NCBI RefSeq assembly: GCF_009664365.1
Contig: NZ_CP044310.1
Coordinates: forward strand, 1,251,001 to 1,315,000
Direction of reading: 5' to 3'
Origin: Paenibacillus xylanilyticus
GTDB lineage: Bacteria; Bacillota; Bacilli; Paenibacillales; Paenibacillaceae
DNA length: 64,000 nucleotides
Position numbers and translations under genes: made by a program. A model generated the notes under the pieces. That model did no database searches. It saw only the letters and a program-made list of their open reading frames with translations, and was not told where the DNA came from. Of the stretch, positions 17,532 to 26,079 are shown piece after piece. Numbering within the stretch: position 1 is the first letter of the stretch; each line of letters begins with the position of its first letter.

Positions 17532-17576
17532 CGTTCAACAATCCCTTCTTAATATAGAATATGAACTGTCACAGTT

Positions 17577-18536
17577 TCATGACTTCCCTTGTGGGTTTAA
17601 GGCATGTTCACTGATCCAGTAATGAAACCCGCCTTGATGAAGCATTTTTTTATGCTGCTTGATTGCGTCGACAGCTTGTACAAGTGTTTGGCATAAGTGC
17701 TTATTAAAGGTCAAGAGGTGCGGAATACCTGAGTTAGACGATGCTAAGATGTCATGATATCGGTAAGCTATGTCCACATAAGAGTACATAATTGGTGTGC
17801 TGTACATATTATCCCGGATACGCTCGCTTAGCGGCTGTTCAGGATAAGTTAGTTGTAGAGCAGAAGAAATATGAGAAAGGAAACTATTATAATTTCCCAG
17901 CGCAGCATCTTGATCCATGTCATTAAAATCGTCTGTCATCTGGAGGGTCATGAGTGTGATGTTAACAGCAGAACACACCGCATCAATTCGGTCTTTTTGT
18001 TCAAGTAAAAGAAGAGCACCAGCAGCTCCAAGTTGAAGGGGAGCAGCCTTTTGGGCGATCAGAAGCGGTTTTTTTTTGAAGTAATCCAGCGACTTCTCGC
18101 CGTTAACACTAACAGCCCATTCTGTTACATATTGTCTGAAATACGTCCAAAACAGGGAAGACGGGCTAAATAAATCCGAGTAGATACGCAAAGCATCCAT
18201 GTAGTATAAATTACCCAAGGATAACTTCAATGTGCTGTCATCAGGACGTTCATCCATCACTTCATCCTGATTGAGAAAATACAACATATGAATCATACAG
18301 GCCGTGCTTAACTTGTGTGCAGTCTGTGGAGGGAGTTCGTCTGAATTCTGCATCCAGAGCGGAATAATGTAGCCAATATAGCTGTGACCTGAATCGCGTA
18401 ACAGGGGATTAATTGAGTGAAGTTGTTTCAGTGCATGTTCTGACAGGGATTCAGGATAGTTCTGAACCAGCTGCTTGGCAGCAGCGAACACCACCTCCAA
18501 ATCGGATCTAAACGGATCAAGCCATTCTCTCCGCAT
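17577..18536 (-). CDS. Class I isoprenoid-synthase-fold enzyme, ComQ-like peptide isoprenyltransferase
   Basis: A 319-residue, mostly helical protein with both Asp-rich metal motifs of trans-isoprenyl diphosphate synthases. The first is QDEVMDERPDD at about residues 90-100, and the second is QMTDDFNDMDQD at 199-210. KKPLLIAQKAAPLQLGAAGA between them matches the conserved middle region. The length fits ComQ (about 300) as well as short prenyl synthases. Its place directly upstream of a small Trp-ending precursor favours peptide prenylation over terpenoid synthesis, but a terpene synthase role cannot be excluded. Upstream TATACT is a plausible -10; the ribosome site GGAAGGG is 12 nt from the ATG. 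A housekeeping polyprenyl synthase would be expected elsewhere in the genome. Confidence 0.75.
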   Translation of the reverse strand: MRREWLDPFRSDLEVVFAAAKQLVQNYPESLSEHALKQLHSINPLLRDSGHSYIGYIIPLWMQNSDELPPQTAHKLSTACMIHMLYFLNQDEVMDERPDDSTLKLSLGNLYYMDALRIYSDLFSPSSLFWTYFRQYVTEWAVSVNGEKSLDYFKKKPLLIAQKAAPLQLGAAGALLLLEQKDRIDAVCSAVNITLMTLQMTDDFNDMDQDAALGNYNSFLSHISSALQLTYPEQPLSERIRDNMYSTPIMYSYVDIAYRYHDILASSNSGIPHLLTFNKHLCQTLVQAVDAIKQHKKMLHQGGFHYWISEHALNPQGKS

Positions 18537-18760
18537 CGTTTGCTTACGCCCTTCCGCAATAAAATAATTAAGGACTATTCGACTAGATCATGGAGTTATA
18601 CCCAGTATAGCGGATATGAATTGAAAAAAATAGGATCTTTTGTGATGAATTGTGAAATATTTGATGACTTTTTGTATTTTTATGGGATAAAAACGGGTGG
18701 ATTAGGCTCAAACTAGGTGTAGACCACAGTATTTCGACATACGAAAGGCGGAAAACAAAT

Positions 18761-19492
18761 ATGAAGCACCCATGGAAAACATGGCTTGTAAGCAGTTTGG
18801 CAGCCATGCTCATATTAGCAGCAACGGGAAATGCTGCCTCAGCCAGTGCGGCAGAAAAGCCTGACAGCACCGAAATGACATCTCCGGCAGCTTCCCAGCA
18901 TGACAAACAACCTTGTATGCAGGCAAGTCATGGATTATTTATGATTGGTGAAACTGCCGATCTGCTCGGCATTGGACTCCGGGATCTGAAGGAGCAGATG
19001 GAGCTAGGCAAGACATTGAGCCAGATTGCCAAGGAGCGCAAAGGTCTAAGCGAAGAGCAGCTGTTACAGAAGCTTAAACCATCCCTTGTGAAACGTCTGG
19101 ATCAAGCTGCTGCAGAAGGCTGCTTAACCAAGGAACAGGTCTCGGCAGCCAAGGCTGACATGGATGAAAAGTTGAAAAAGGTCATCAATACCCCGCTCAG
19201 AGAGCTGCGTAGGGAGTTTGCAGGTCATGGTAGAAAACATCCTTCCTTGAACCATAAGGCGATTGCTCAGTTTATTGGCATTACGCCGGAACAGCTTCAT
19301 GAGCAGTTAAAAAGTGGCAAGTCTCTTGCTGAGGTTGCCAAAGCACATGGGATTAGTGAAACACAGCTCATTGACAAGCTGAAGGAGCAATTGACGGGGG
19401 ATCTGCAGCGGCTCGTGAACCATAAGGGTGGGGCACATTCTATTCCACGGGAGCATGCACCTGGGCATCCGGCTTCGACCGAGTCAGATTAA
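18761..19492 (+). CDS. Secreted protein with two related helical repeats
   Basis: The 243-residue protein has a signal peptide at 1-33 (cleavage after ASASA). Two copies of a helical module follow. Copy one, from about residue 62, reads ETADLLGIGLRDLKEQMELG and ends near VSAAKADMDEKL. Copy two, from about 168, reads AIAQFIGITPEQLHEQLKSG and ends near LQRLV. Both contain the GKxLxxIA/VAK turn. The modules resemble the HTH-like repeats seen in many secreted Gram-positive proteins of unknown role. The C-terminus is His/Gly/Pro-rich. Its promoter region is shared with the divergent isoprenyltransferase operon. A strong terminator follows. Confidence 0.75.
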   Translation: MKHPWKTWLVSSLAAMLILAATGNAASASAAEKPDSTEMTSPAASQHDKQPCMQASHGLFMIGETADLLGIGLRDLKEQMELGKTLSQIAKERKGLSEEQLLQKLKPSLVKRLDQAAAEGCLTKEQVSAAKADMDEKLKKVINTPLRELRREFAGHGRKHPSLNHKAIAQFIGITPEQLHEQLKSGKSLAEVAKAHGISETQLIDKLKEQLTGDLQRLVNHKGGAHSIPREHAPGHPASTESD

Positions 19493-19504
19493 TCGATGTA
19501 TATG

Positions 19505-19544
19505 CAGGGCGCCTGTCTTCCTTGGAAGACAGGCGCCCTGTTTC
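19505..19544 (+). terminator. Very stable terminator
   Basis: Perfect 17-bp arms (19505-19521 and 19524-19540, beginning CAGGGCGCCTG) close on a two-base centre and are followed by TTTCTC. Confidence 0.85.
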
Positions 19545-19615
19545 TCGCCAACGTAGGTATATAACGAGGTTGACTGAGGTTCACTTTTACTAGATTATGC
19601 AACGTGACCAGCCTT

Positions 19616-20872
19616 CTAGCTTGTTTCAGAAGAAGGGCCTGCACTTGCACTCAGAGGTGTAACTGATCCGGCTTTAAGCCGAGGCTCTGCAGTATCCGAA
19701 CCTTGACCAGGCAAGTTCCTGCTCCGCTTACGCTGTAACCCGACCGTATAACGGGAACCCGGTAATCGGGATAGTCCATAGCTAATGGCCAGCGCTGTGG
19801 CAGCTGTCACCAGAAATGACAGCAAGGTTACCGGCAGATGCCAGCCGCCAAGCTGGAGTGGTCTGGTGAAGTAGGCGATCGCATATATCACCAGAGCATG
19901 CACTAGATATCCGCCGAACGAATAGCGGCCGATCCAGGTGAGAGCGCCCAGGAACTTCGTTGTTTTGCCTCGTAACAGAACAAGGAATCCATATAACATG
20001 AACATCTGCGCCATAATAATAATGAACGTTGTCGGCTTCAGATATGTCGATATATTAAGATTAACTACATCCCCAGACCCTCTGAGCACATCGTAACCCA
20101 GCCAGAAGTACATGCCAATAAAAAGACTGATCATCCATGGTAGTGCACGAATGGTCCAGTTTCTCCAAGTGTCTACAGCCCAGGCGCAAACTGCCCCAAG
20201 TAAAAAATAGAACCAGTACATCACCCAGGAGTAGGAACGATACTCCAGCAATGTAGACCATGGCTTCGCAAGGGTTGCTGTCCAGCTGGCCATGTCGTAA
20301 TAGGACCACTTCATTAGCAAGCTATACATCCCTGCTGCAAGCAGAACAAGCAATATAACGGAATGCATGCGCGTTATTCTGGTGGTTTTGGTAAGCTGAC
20401 TGTTCACGAATTGAACCCCGAGCCGGAACAAAGGAAATAACACATAAAACTGAAAAATCATAATGACAAACCAGAGATGATATCCTGTCTGAGGGATGAA
20501 AAGCTCGCGGATCAAGCTGCGGACATCCGGCGTGCCCGAGAGCCAAAATGCAGGTGTGAAAATGCGAACAGACAGCCAGTAGATCAGTGTCCAGAGAACA
20601 AAGGGCACATAAATATCCCCAAATCGTTTTCGGATGAATGGACGGTATTCCGGCTTGACCTGATGATGATGATAAAAAAGCATCACACCGGACAAAAAGA
20701 CAAAGGTCGGCGTTCCGAACCTGGTGAGATGATAGATCATGGTCAGCATGACGGAATCCGGCTGTTCGATATCTGAACGATAGATATATTCCGCAATATT
20801 ATGCTGCATGACGATGGCGAGAAACGCGATCCCGCGCAGCTGCGTCCACTCTTCTATACGCGGTTTACCCAA
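19616..20872 (-). CDS. Membrane acyltransferase 3 family protein
   Basis: A 418-residue integral membrane O-acyltransferase (OafA/WecH-like) with about ten helices. The diagnostic N-terminus is QLRGIAFLAIVMQHNIAEY, whose His is the family's catalytic residue. R-F-G-D-IYVPFVLWTL and GYHLWFVIMIFQFYVLFP also match. Such enzymes acylate cell-surface polymers or glycolipids. A TTG start at 20872 is chosen since AGGAGG lies 9 nt upstream; ATGs at 20902-20905 lie before the site. The last ~60 residues are hydrophilic and Ser/Pro-rich. The LCP protein gene lies upstream of the divergent bcrC, so this stretch is envelope-related. Confidence 0.88.
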   Translation of the reverse strand: MGKPRIEEWTQLRGIAFLAIVMQHNIAEYIYRSDIEQPDSVMLTMIYHLTRFGTPTFVFLSGVMLFYHHHQVKPEYRPFIRKRFGDIYVPFVLWTLIYWLSVRIFTPAFWLSGTPDVRSLIRELFIPQTGYHLWFVIMIFQFYVLFPLFRLGVQFVNSQLTKTTRITRMHSVILLVLLAAGMYSLLMKWSYYDMASWTATLAKPWSTLLEYRSYSWVMYWFYFLLGAVCAWAVDTWRNWTIRALPWMISLFIGMYFWLGYDVLRGSGDVVNLNISTYLKPTTFIIIMAQMFMLYGFLVLLRGKTTKFLGALTWIGRYSFGGYLVHALVIYAIAYFTRPLQLGGWHLPVTLLSFLVTAATALAISYGLSRLPGSRYTVGLQRKRSRNLPGQGSDTAEPRLKAGSVTPLSASAGPSSETS

Positions 20873-20963
20873 GATGGCCCGCCTCCTTCCAATACACAAC
20901 ATCATTAAAGGGTACTATCTCAACATTAAGAGGAGATTAAATGGTGAAAAAAGGATAGAAAAA

Positions 20964-20985
20964 CGGCGGCCCATAAGGCCACCGC
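20964..20985 (-). terminator. Terminator for LCP gene
   Basis: On the minus strand AGCGGTGGCC-TTAT-GGGCCGCCG (one mismatch) is followed by TTTTTCTAT. It lies directly after the stop at 20994. Confidence 0.75.
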
Positions 20986-20993
20986 TTTTCTAT

Positions 20994-21971
20994 TTATTGT
21001 TGTTCTGCCTGAGCATCTTCCTCGAACAAATTTTGAATGAATGCCTGGAGTTTGTTTTTATCCACGCCCAGAACCTGAGCGGAACCTGCAAGTTCGTTGG
21101 TTAACAATTTATTAGGTGGAATCTGCTGTTTGTCCACTTCATTGACATTAATGTCAAACCCGAGCGAGGCCAGCTTCAGCATCTGCGTAGGGCTGAGGTC
21201 TGTTTCGATATAAGGGGCAACCGCCTCCAGGATCTCTGGAATTTTGAAGAGGGAGGTAGTGCTTTGCAGCTTCTTGGCAAGCTCGGTCATGAAGATTCGC
21301 TGCCGTTCGGTGCGCGTGAAGTCCGATGTGGCATCATGCCGAAAACGAACATATTGGAGGGCCGTTTTGCCGTCCATATGCTGAAGTCCTTTTTTGAGAT
21401 CAATGTCATACATATGTTTGTCAGCTTTGCTGGTGTAGTACATGTCTTTTTCCACATCAATATCAATGCCGCCTACGGCATCGACAAGAGCCATAAAGCC
21501 GATGAAATCCGTGTATACGTAATGCTGAATCGGAATACCGAGCAGATTGCTTACCGTTTGTTTGGTCAATTCAGCGCCCCCGTACGAAAAAGCTGCGTTA
21601 AGCCGGCTTTTGCCATGTCCGGGTATTTCCACATATGTATCTCGCAGGACAGAGAATAAATGCGCCCGTTTAGACACCGGATCAATGGAAGCCACCATGA
21701 CCGAATCTGAGCGCCCTGCATCATCACCTCTGGAGTCACCCCCGAGAAGCAGGATGTTTACGCGTTCCTTGCCTTCCCACTTGGGGATTGGTGTAGTTGT
21801 AGTGTCTGTACCAAGGTCTGCCTGAGGATTGGTTGTAGACGATGAGGAAGTACCTGAAGCGGTTGAGATGCTATTGGCAAAATGTACAATGGAATATCCG
21901 TAATATACGAGGACACCTGTTACGGCAAGTGCCAGGGTTAGGGTTGTCCCCCATAACCATTTTTTAAGCAT
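20994..21971 (-). CDS. LCP (LytR-CpsA-Psr) family cell-wall polymer ligase
   Basis: The 325-residue protein has one N-terminal membrane helix (residues 6-28), a Ser/Thr linker and an extracellular LCP domain at about 70-290. Family motifs are ILLLGGDSRGDDAGRSDSVMV, SVLRDTYVEIPG, KSRLNAAFSYGG, GGIDIDV and ALQYVRFRHD, which hold the Arg and Asp residues that bind the polyprenyl pyrophosphate. These enzymes transfer teichoic-acid-like polymers from the lipid carrier to peptidoglycan. The start at 21971 is chosen since AAAGGTG lies just upstream; the longer frame to 22076 has no site. It is divergent from bcrC, which recycles the same carrier. Confidence 0.93.
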   Translation of the reverse strand: MLKKWLWGTTLTLALAVTGVLVYYGYSIVHFANSISTASGTSSSSTTNPQADLGTDTTTTPIPKWEGKERVNILLLGGDSRGDDAGRSDSVMVASIDPVSKRAHLFSVLRDTYVEIPGHGKSRLNAAFSYGGAELTKQTVSNLLGIPIQHYVYTDFIGFMALVDAVGGIDIDVEKDMYYTSKADKHMYDIDLKKGLQHMDGKTALQYVRFRHDATSDFTRTERQRIFMTELAKKLQSTTSLFKIPEILEAVAPYIETDLSPTQMLKLASLGFDINVNEVDKQQIPPNKLLTNELAGSAQVLGVDKNKLQAFIQNLFEEDAQAEQQ

Positions 21972-22079
21972 AATCTTCACCTTTCTATTGTTGAACTGGT
22001 ATGTAACCCAAACTATTTTAACAAAAAGTAAGAGAAATGTCCCCTTTGATTTCGGATATTCGGTCAGTTGGTGCATTGT

Positions 22080-22107
22080 TTGACAAATCGTTGGTGGGTA
22101 TTATAGT
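22080..22107 (+). promoter_or_regulatory. Sigma-A-type promoter of bcrC
   Basis: TTGACA (22080-22085), a 16-bp spacer and TATAGT (22102-22107) lie 45 bp before the coding start. Confidence 0.7.
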
Positions 22108-22152
22108 GTAAAAACGAATCACGTTTTATGTCATGGAGGTATGAACGCAATT

Positions 22153-22704
22153 ATGAATCAATCTGTTTTTAACTGGATCAACCAGTTTGCGGACCGGGTT
22201 CCGCTTCTGGACTGGTTTATGATCACTGCAGCAGAATATGCCGTGTGGATTATGATTGCTCTTCTGGTTATTGTCTGGTTCCTGGGTAATCCGGCCAAGC
22301 AGCGTATTGTCTTTTATGCATGTGTAGCATCTATTGTAGCTCTTGTTCTTGCCAAGTGGGGCATATCTCCAGCCGTTGGTCATCCAAGACCATTTGTGGA
22401 AGGGAATGTACATCAGCTGGTGCCGCATGTACCGGATCCATCTTTTCCAAGCAAGCATGCTTCATTTGTCTTTGCTCTTGCTGCCGCTTCGTTTTTCATC
22501 GGACGTCGATTTGGATGGTGGATGCTGCTGCTTGCTGTACTGACTGGGGTATCGCGTGTATATGTAGGTGTGCATTATCCGGGAGATATTCTTGGCGGTT
22601 TCATACTGGGCAGTCTGGTCAGTGTCATTCTGATCACAACGCGTAACTATACGAAGTCGGTTCCTGATTTCTTTATCCATATCCATCGGCGGGTGTTTCG
22701 CTAG
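22153..22704 (+). CDS. bcrC: Undecaprenyl-diphosphatase, PAP2 type
   Basis: A membrane PAP2 phosphatase of 183 residues that recycles undecaprenyl pyrophosphate for peptidoglycan synthesis and gives bacitracin resistance. Motif C1 is KWGISPAVGHPRPF, C2 is PSFPSKHASF (the usual Asp/Gly is Lys), and C3 is SRVYVGVHYPGD, holding the catalytic His residues. Five or so helices are predicted. The start at 22153 (MNQSVFNWINQ) is preferred over the ATG at 22141, which directly abuts GGAGGT; it also aligns with Bacillus BcrC. It has its own promoter and terminator. Confidence 0.92.
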   Translation: MNQSVFNWINQFADRVPLLDWFMITAAEYAVWIMIALLVIVWFLGNPAKQRIVFYACVASIVALVLAKWGISPAVGHPRPFVEGNVHQLVPHVPDPSFPSKHASFVFALAAASFFIGRRFGWWMLLLAVLTGVSRVYVGVHYPGDILGGFILGSLVSVILITTRNYTKSVPDFFIHIHRRVFR

Positions 22705-22752
22705 AGCGGCGTTTATCGTATGAAGAAGAGGATAGGGCGATATATCCATTAA

Positions 22753-22800
22753 AGTCTTGCGTTTTTGGCTTTGCCAAAGACGGAGGCTTTTTTGTTTTTA
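22753..22800 (+). terminator. Terminator after bcrC
   Basis: AGTCTTGCGTTTTTGGC pairs imperfectly with GCCAAAGACGGAGGCT and is followed by TTTTTTG. Confidence 0.75.
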
Positions 22801-22844
22801 TTTCGAAGTTACATGAAACTTATTGAAAATTAAATTTGCATATC

Positions 22845-22872
22845 TACAATTCATGTCGATAGGTGTCGATAT
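22845..22872 (+). promoter_or_regulatory. Candidate sigma-D (motility) promoter
   Basis: TACA (22845-22848), 16 bp, then GTCGATAT (22865-22872) resembles the SigD consensus TAAA-N15-GCCGATAT with one mismatch in each box. It lies 46 bp before the chemoreceptor start, as expected for a motility gene. Confidence 0.5.
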
Positions 22873-22917
22873 ACTATTCATATGTATTGGTTTATGGCCA
22901 AGTTAAGGAGTGGGAAC

Positions 22918-24654
22918 ATGAAAAACACGCAGGGAAGCTTGATAGGGAAAATGAGGTTAACGATTCGCATGAAATTGTTGGCTGGGTTTTTGGTAGTAGT
23001 GGCACTGCTAGCCTTTGTAACCACTTATGCATTGACGCAGATTCAGGAAATGTCTAATACTTCTGAAGAAATTGATCAGATGTGGATGCCAAGCGTTAGT
23101 TTACTTGGTACGATGAATGGCGATATCTCTGATGTAGAGCGCCTGGCTCTGGCGGTCATTGTGGAGACGAATGAAAGTGAAGTTGTAAAGATGAATGAAG
23201 CATTACAGCAGCTCCAAACCAAGATTGAGGACGAGCGCAAACAGCTGATTCCACTTATAAAGGGTAGTGCTGACGCAATCGCGCTTTATGATACGTTTAG
23301 CACGAATTATGATGCCTATTTAGAAAAAATGCCAACATTTATTGAATTTGGCATGGCTAATAATTTTGAAGAAGCCAGCAGGCTGCATGCCGAAGCATAT
23401 CCGTTATGGTTTACAGCTAATGATTCTATTGCTCAGCTGATTACGATGGGCAATGGCTTATCGGGCCAAGCTACAGCGGATTCACTGGATGAGGCAAACA
23501 GAGCATTTATTATCATTTTGGTAGTGACGGTCATTTCCTTCCTGATCGCAGTCTTTATCGCATTCTTCATTGCAAGCATCATCTCGAGACCAATTAAGAA
23601 GATGAACGAATCGGCAATGCTGATTGCAAACGGTGATCTAACGGGCGAAACGATCACGCTGAAAAACAAGGATGAGCTTGGCACGCTGGCTGCTTCCTTC
23701 AATACCATGACGGGTAACTTGCGTGCGATGATTCAGTCCGTTTCCGTGACTTCCGAGCAGGTAGCTGCTTCTTCGGAAGAACTGCTGGCGAGTGCCGAGC
23801 AAAATACGCAAGCATCAGAGCAAATTTCCGCAACTGTGGAACAGCTGGCTGTGGGCACATCTGACCAGGTGAATATAGTGAAACGTTCTTCCCAGGCGAT
23901 GAGCGAAATGGCCATTGGTTCAGAACAGATTGCAGAGCTTGCTCAGAGTGTATCCGTATCGGCTGTGGATGCAGCGAATCAATCGGCTGAAGGGAATATG
24001 ATTATCCAGCAGGCTGTGGATCAAATGGGATCGGTACGTACGTCCATTGCTTCACTAACAGAGCTCGTAACCGGGCTTGGAGAACGTTCTGCAGAGATTG
24101 GCAGCATTACGGAAGTCATCAACAATATTGCTCGTCAAACCAACCTTCTCGCATTGAATGCTGCGATCGAGGCCGCACGTGCAGGTGAACACGGACGTGG
24201 TTTCGCCGTTGTTGCCGGAGAAGTTCGTAAATTGGCCGAAGAATCATCGGAATCCGCACAGAAAATTACGGACCTGGTACAGCTCATTCAGAATGACACG
24301 AACCATGCGGTACAGGCCGTAAAAGTGAACAGCAGTGAAACAGAAGCCGGAATAGAGATGGTAACTGCGGCAGGACAAGCCTTTGAGCAAATCTCAGAAG
24401 CAGTGAACAAGGTCGCTGGTGAAATTCAGGAAGTATCTGCAGGATCGGAAGAAATGTCAGCAAGTACGGATGAAGTGGTTCGATATGTGGATCAAATCTC
24501 CAATATTGCGGAGGAAGCATCAGGCGGGGTACACAATGTATCTGCGGCAACCGAAGAACAGCTGGCTTCCATGGAAGAGATTGCATCCTCAGCTGGTTCT
24601 CTCTCCAAAATGGCAGAAGAGTTGCAAGAACAGATCAATAAATTCAAAGTATAG
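22918..24654 (+). CDS. Methyl-accepting chemotaxis protein with 4-helix-bundle sensor
   Basis: A 578-residue transmembrane receptor. TM1 is at about 19-40, the extracellular 4HB-MCP-type helical sensor at 41-195, TM2 ([20 protein letters not shown]) at about 198-222, and HAMP next ([18 protein letters not shown]). The signalling domain has the conserved tip region [20 protein letters not shown] and [20 protein letters not shown]-terminal QINKFKV lacks a CheR-binding pentapeptide, as is usual in Bacillales. The start at 22918 has TAAGGAG 8 nt upstream; an in-frame ATG at 22882 has none. A SigD-like promoter precedes it and a strong terminator follows. Confidence 0.94.
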   Translation: MKNTQGSLIGKMRLTIRMKLLAGFLVVVALLAFVTTYALTQIQEMSNTSEEIDQMWMPSVSLLGTMNGDISDVERLALAVIVETNESEVVKMNEALQQLQTKIEDERKQLIPLIKGSADAIALYDTFSTNYDAYLEKMPTFIEFGMANNFEEASRLHAEAYPLWFTANDSIAQLITMGNGLSGQATADSLDEANRAFIIILVVTVISFLIAVFIAFFIASIISRPIKKMNESAMLIANGDLTGETITLKNKDELGTLAASFNTMTGNLRAMIQSVSVTSEQVAASSEELLASAEQNTQASEQISATVEQLAVGTSDQVNIVKRSSQAMSEMAIGSEQIAELAQSVSVSAVDAANQSAEGNMIIQQAVDQMGSVRTSIASLTELVTGLGERSAEIGSITEVINNIARQTNLLALNAAIEAARAGEHGRGFAVVAGEVRKLAEESSESAQKITDLVQLIQNDTNHAVQAVKVNSSETEAGIEMVTAAGQAFEQISEAVNKVAGEIQEVSAGSEEMSASTDEVVRYVDQISNIAEEASGGVHNVSAATEEQLASMEEIASSAGSLSKMAEELQEQINKFKV

Positions 24655-24664
24655 AATATTCGAG

Positions 24665-24714
24665 AGACTGTTACTTCAGGCGCGAGCAGCGTCATAAGTA
24701 ACAGTCTTTTTTTG
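24665..24714 (+). terminator. Terminator after chemoreceptor
   Basis: AGACTGTTACTT (24665-24676) and AAGTAACAGTCT (24696-24707) form a perfect 12-bp stem followed by TTTTTTT. Confidence 0.9.
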
Positions 24715-25153
24715 TACTCTGGGCTGGACATGTCTTGTTAAAAGTAAGGCAGAAAAGATCGATTATTGAAAACCACTTGGTACAAAATAGGCGAATTGAC
24801 GCTGCTTTTAATGTTTTTCGCGAGTAGTAATGTTTACCACTTATGGAATATGTGATTTTGAATGTGGGTCTATTGACCTATTGTCTGATTAGGTTAATTG
24901 AACGGACTGTAATAGCTGGAAACGAAGTGGTATCAAATAGTTACAATATTTTAACCTTTGCAAATTACTTAATATTCATACAGTTATTCTTGTTGATGCC
25001 GGTTCAACTCCTGATCCTTAGTACTCAATAAGCTTGAGGCGAATACAGGACTTTGGTCTGATGATCACGATGGACAGCCCGTTTACAATGGGGCAAGCCC
25101 GGAGAGAACGAAGCCAGGTTAAATTTCTGTAACATCAGGGGGAACACGACATC
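24715..25153 (+). other. 440-bp A/T-rich leader region before the NlpC/P60 gene
   Basis: No gene I would support. The last ~130 nt are G/C-richer and can fold (GCCC-N10-GGGC at about 25076-25093), which suggests a structured 5' leader. I checked for the ydaO/c-di-AMP motif common before such hydrolases and did not find its conserved strings. GGTC-TATT-GACC occurs at about 24868-24879. Confidence 0.35.
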
Positions 25154-25945
25154 ATGAACTGGAAAAGTAAAATCATTACCGCGAGTCTAACAGCAACGAT
25201 GCTGATGGGAAGTCTGACGACAGGAGCACTAACGGCACCGGTATCCGCAGCAACGGCCGAAAATGCCAAGCTGAAAGTGATCTGGGGAGTTAACATGCGT
25301 ACTTCACCATCATCTTCTGCGAGTGTTGTTCGTATGGTGGGTAAAGGGGAAACCATTACCGTACTTCAACAATCCGGATCCGCATGGTATAAAGTAAAAG
25401 ATTCCAGCAACCGGACAGGATACATATCCTCTTCATCTAAATACACCAAAGCCGTTAGCGGCAGCACAACAACATCGGGTTCCAGCAGCGCTTCTGTAAC
25501 AGGCAGCGCCGCTGTGGAGAAAGTTATTGCTGCTGGCATGAAATATTGGGGCACGCCTTATGAGTTCGGAGCGAGCAGAAACAGTACGGCTACGTTCGAT
25601 TGCTCCAGCTTTGTCCGCCAGGCATTTATCGATGCACTTGGAGTCAAGCTTCCTGCAGATTCACGTCAGCAGGGAACTTATGTAAAAGGCAAAGGTTCTG
25701 TTAAGACGGATTGGAAAAAACTCAAGCGTGGAGATTTGATGTTCTTTATGTCTTATAAAGGCACGAAAGCTTCCTCATATGCTGGGGTGAACAAGTCTAC
25801 GGCAAGAATTACGCATGTCGGAATCTATCTCGGCGACGGAAAAATACTGCACACCTATTCCAATGCTGGTGGCGGAGTAACGACCAGCGACATCTCGGGC
25901 AAGCACTGGGAATATCGCTTTCTGTATGGCGGGAGTGCACTGTAA
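25154..25945 (+). CDS. Secreted SH3b-NlpC/P60 peptidoglycan endopeptidase
   Basis: The 263-residue protein has a signal peptide of about 33 residues. A bacterial SH3 domain follows at about 37-100 (VNMRTSPSSSASVVRMVGKGE), then a Ser/Thr/Gly linker. The NlpC/P60 domain spans about 120-260. The catalytic Cys lies in TATFDCSSFVRQAF and the His in ITHVGIYLGDGKILHTYS. The enzyme cuts gamma-D-Glu-diaminopimelate bonds in wall stem peptides. AGGGGGA precedes the ATG. It is likely involved in wall turnover, and a structured leader may add control. Confidence 0.93.
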   Translation: MNWKSKIITASLTATMLMGSLTTGALTAPVSAATAENAKLKVIWGVNMRTSPSSSASVVRMVGKGETITVLQQSGSAWYKVKDSSNRTGYISSSSKYTKAVSGSTTTSGSSSASVTGSAAVEKVIAAGMKYWGTPYEFGASRNSTATFDCSSFVRQAFIDALGVKLPADSRQQGTYVKGKGSVKTDWKKLKRGDLMFFMSYKGTKASSYAGVNKSTARITHVGIYLGDGKILHTYSNAGGGVTTSDISGKHWEYRFLYGGSAL

Positions 25946-26020
25946 GATCAGTAAAGGCAAGTTTTGAGCTCTCGTAGAATAAATGTGTATCGTGAGAACA
26001 GAAAATGTGGATACAGCAAA

Positions 26021-26063
26021 AAGACCTTCCATCATCGCCGAATAGGCAGATGGAAGGTTTTTT
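26021..26063. terminator. Terminator between convergent genes
   Basis: ACCTTCCATC (26024-26033) and GATGGAAGGT (26049-26058) form a perfect stem, with AAAAAG on the left and TTTTTTG on the right, so it can act on both strands. Confidence 0.88.
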
Positions 26064-26079
26064 GTATTTTTTGAGACCT

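Noticed and set aside
24843..25031. 62-codon hydrophobic frame
   Set aside because: A/T-rich sequence gives chance hydrophobic codons; there is no ribosome site before the ATG.
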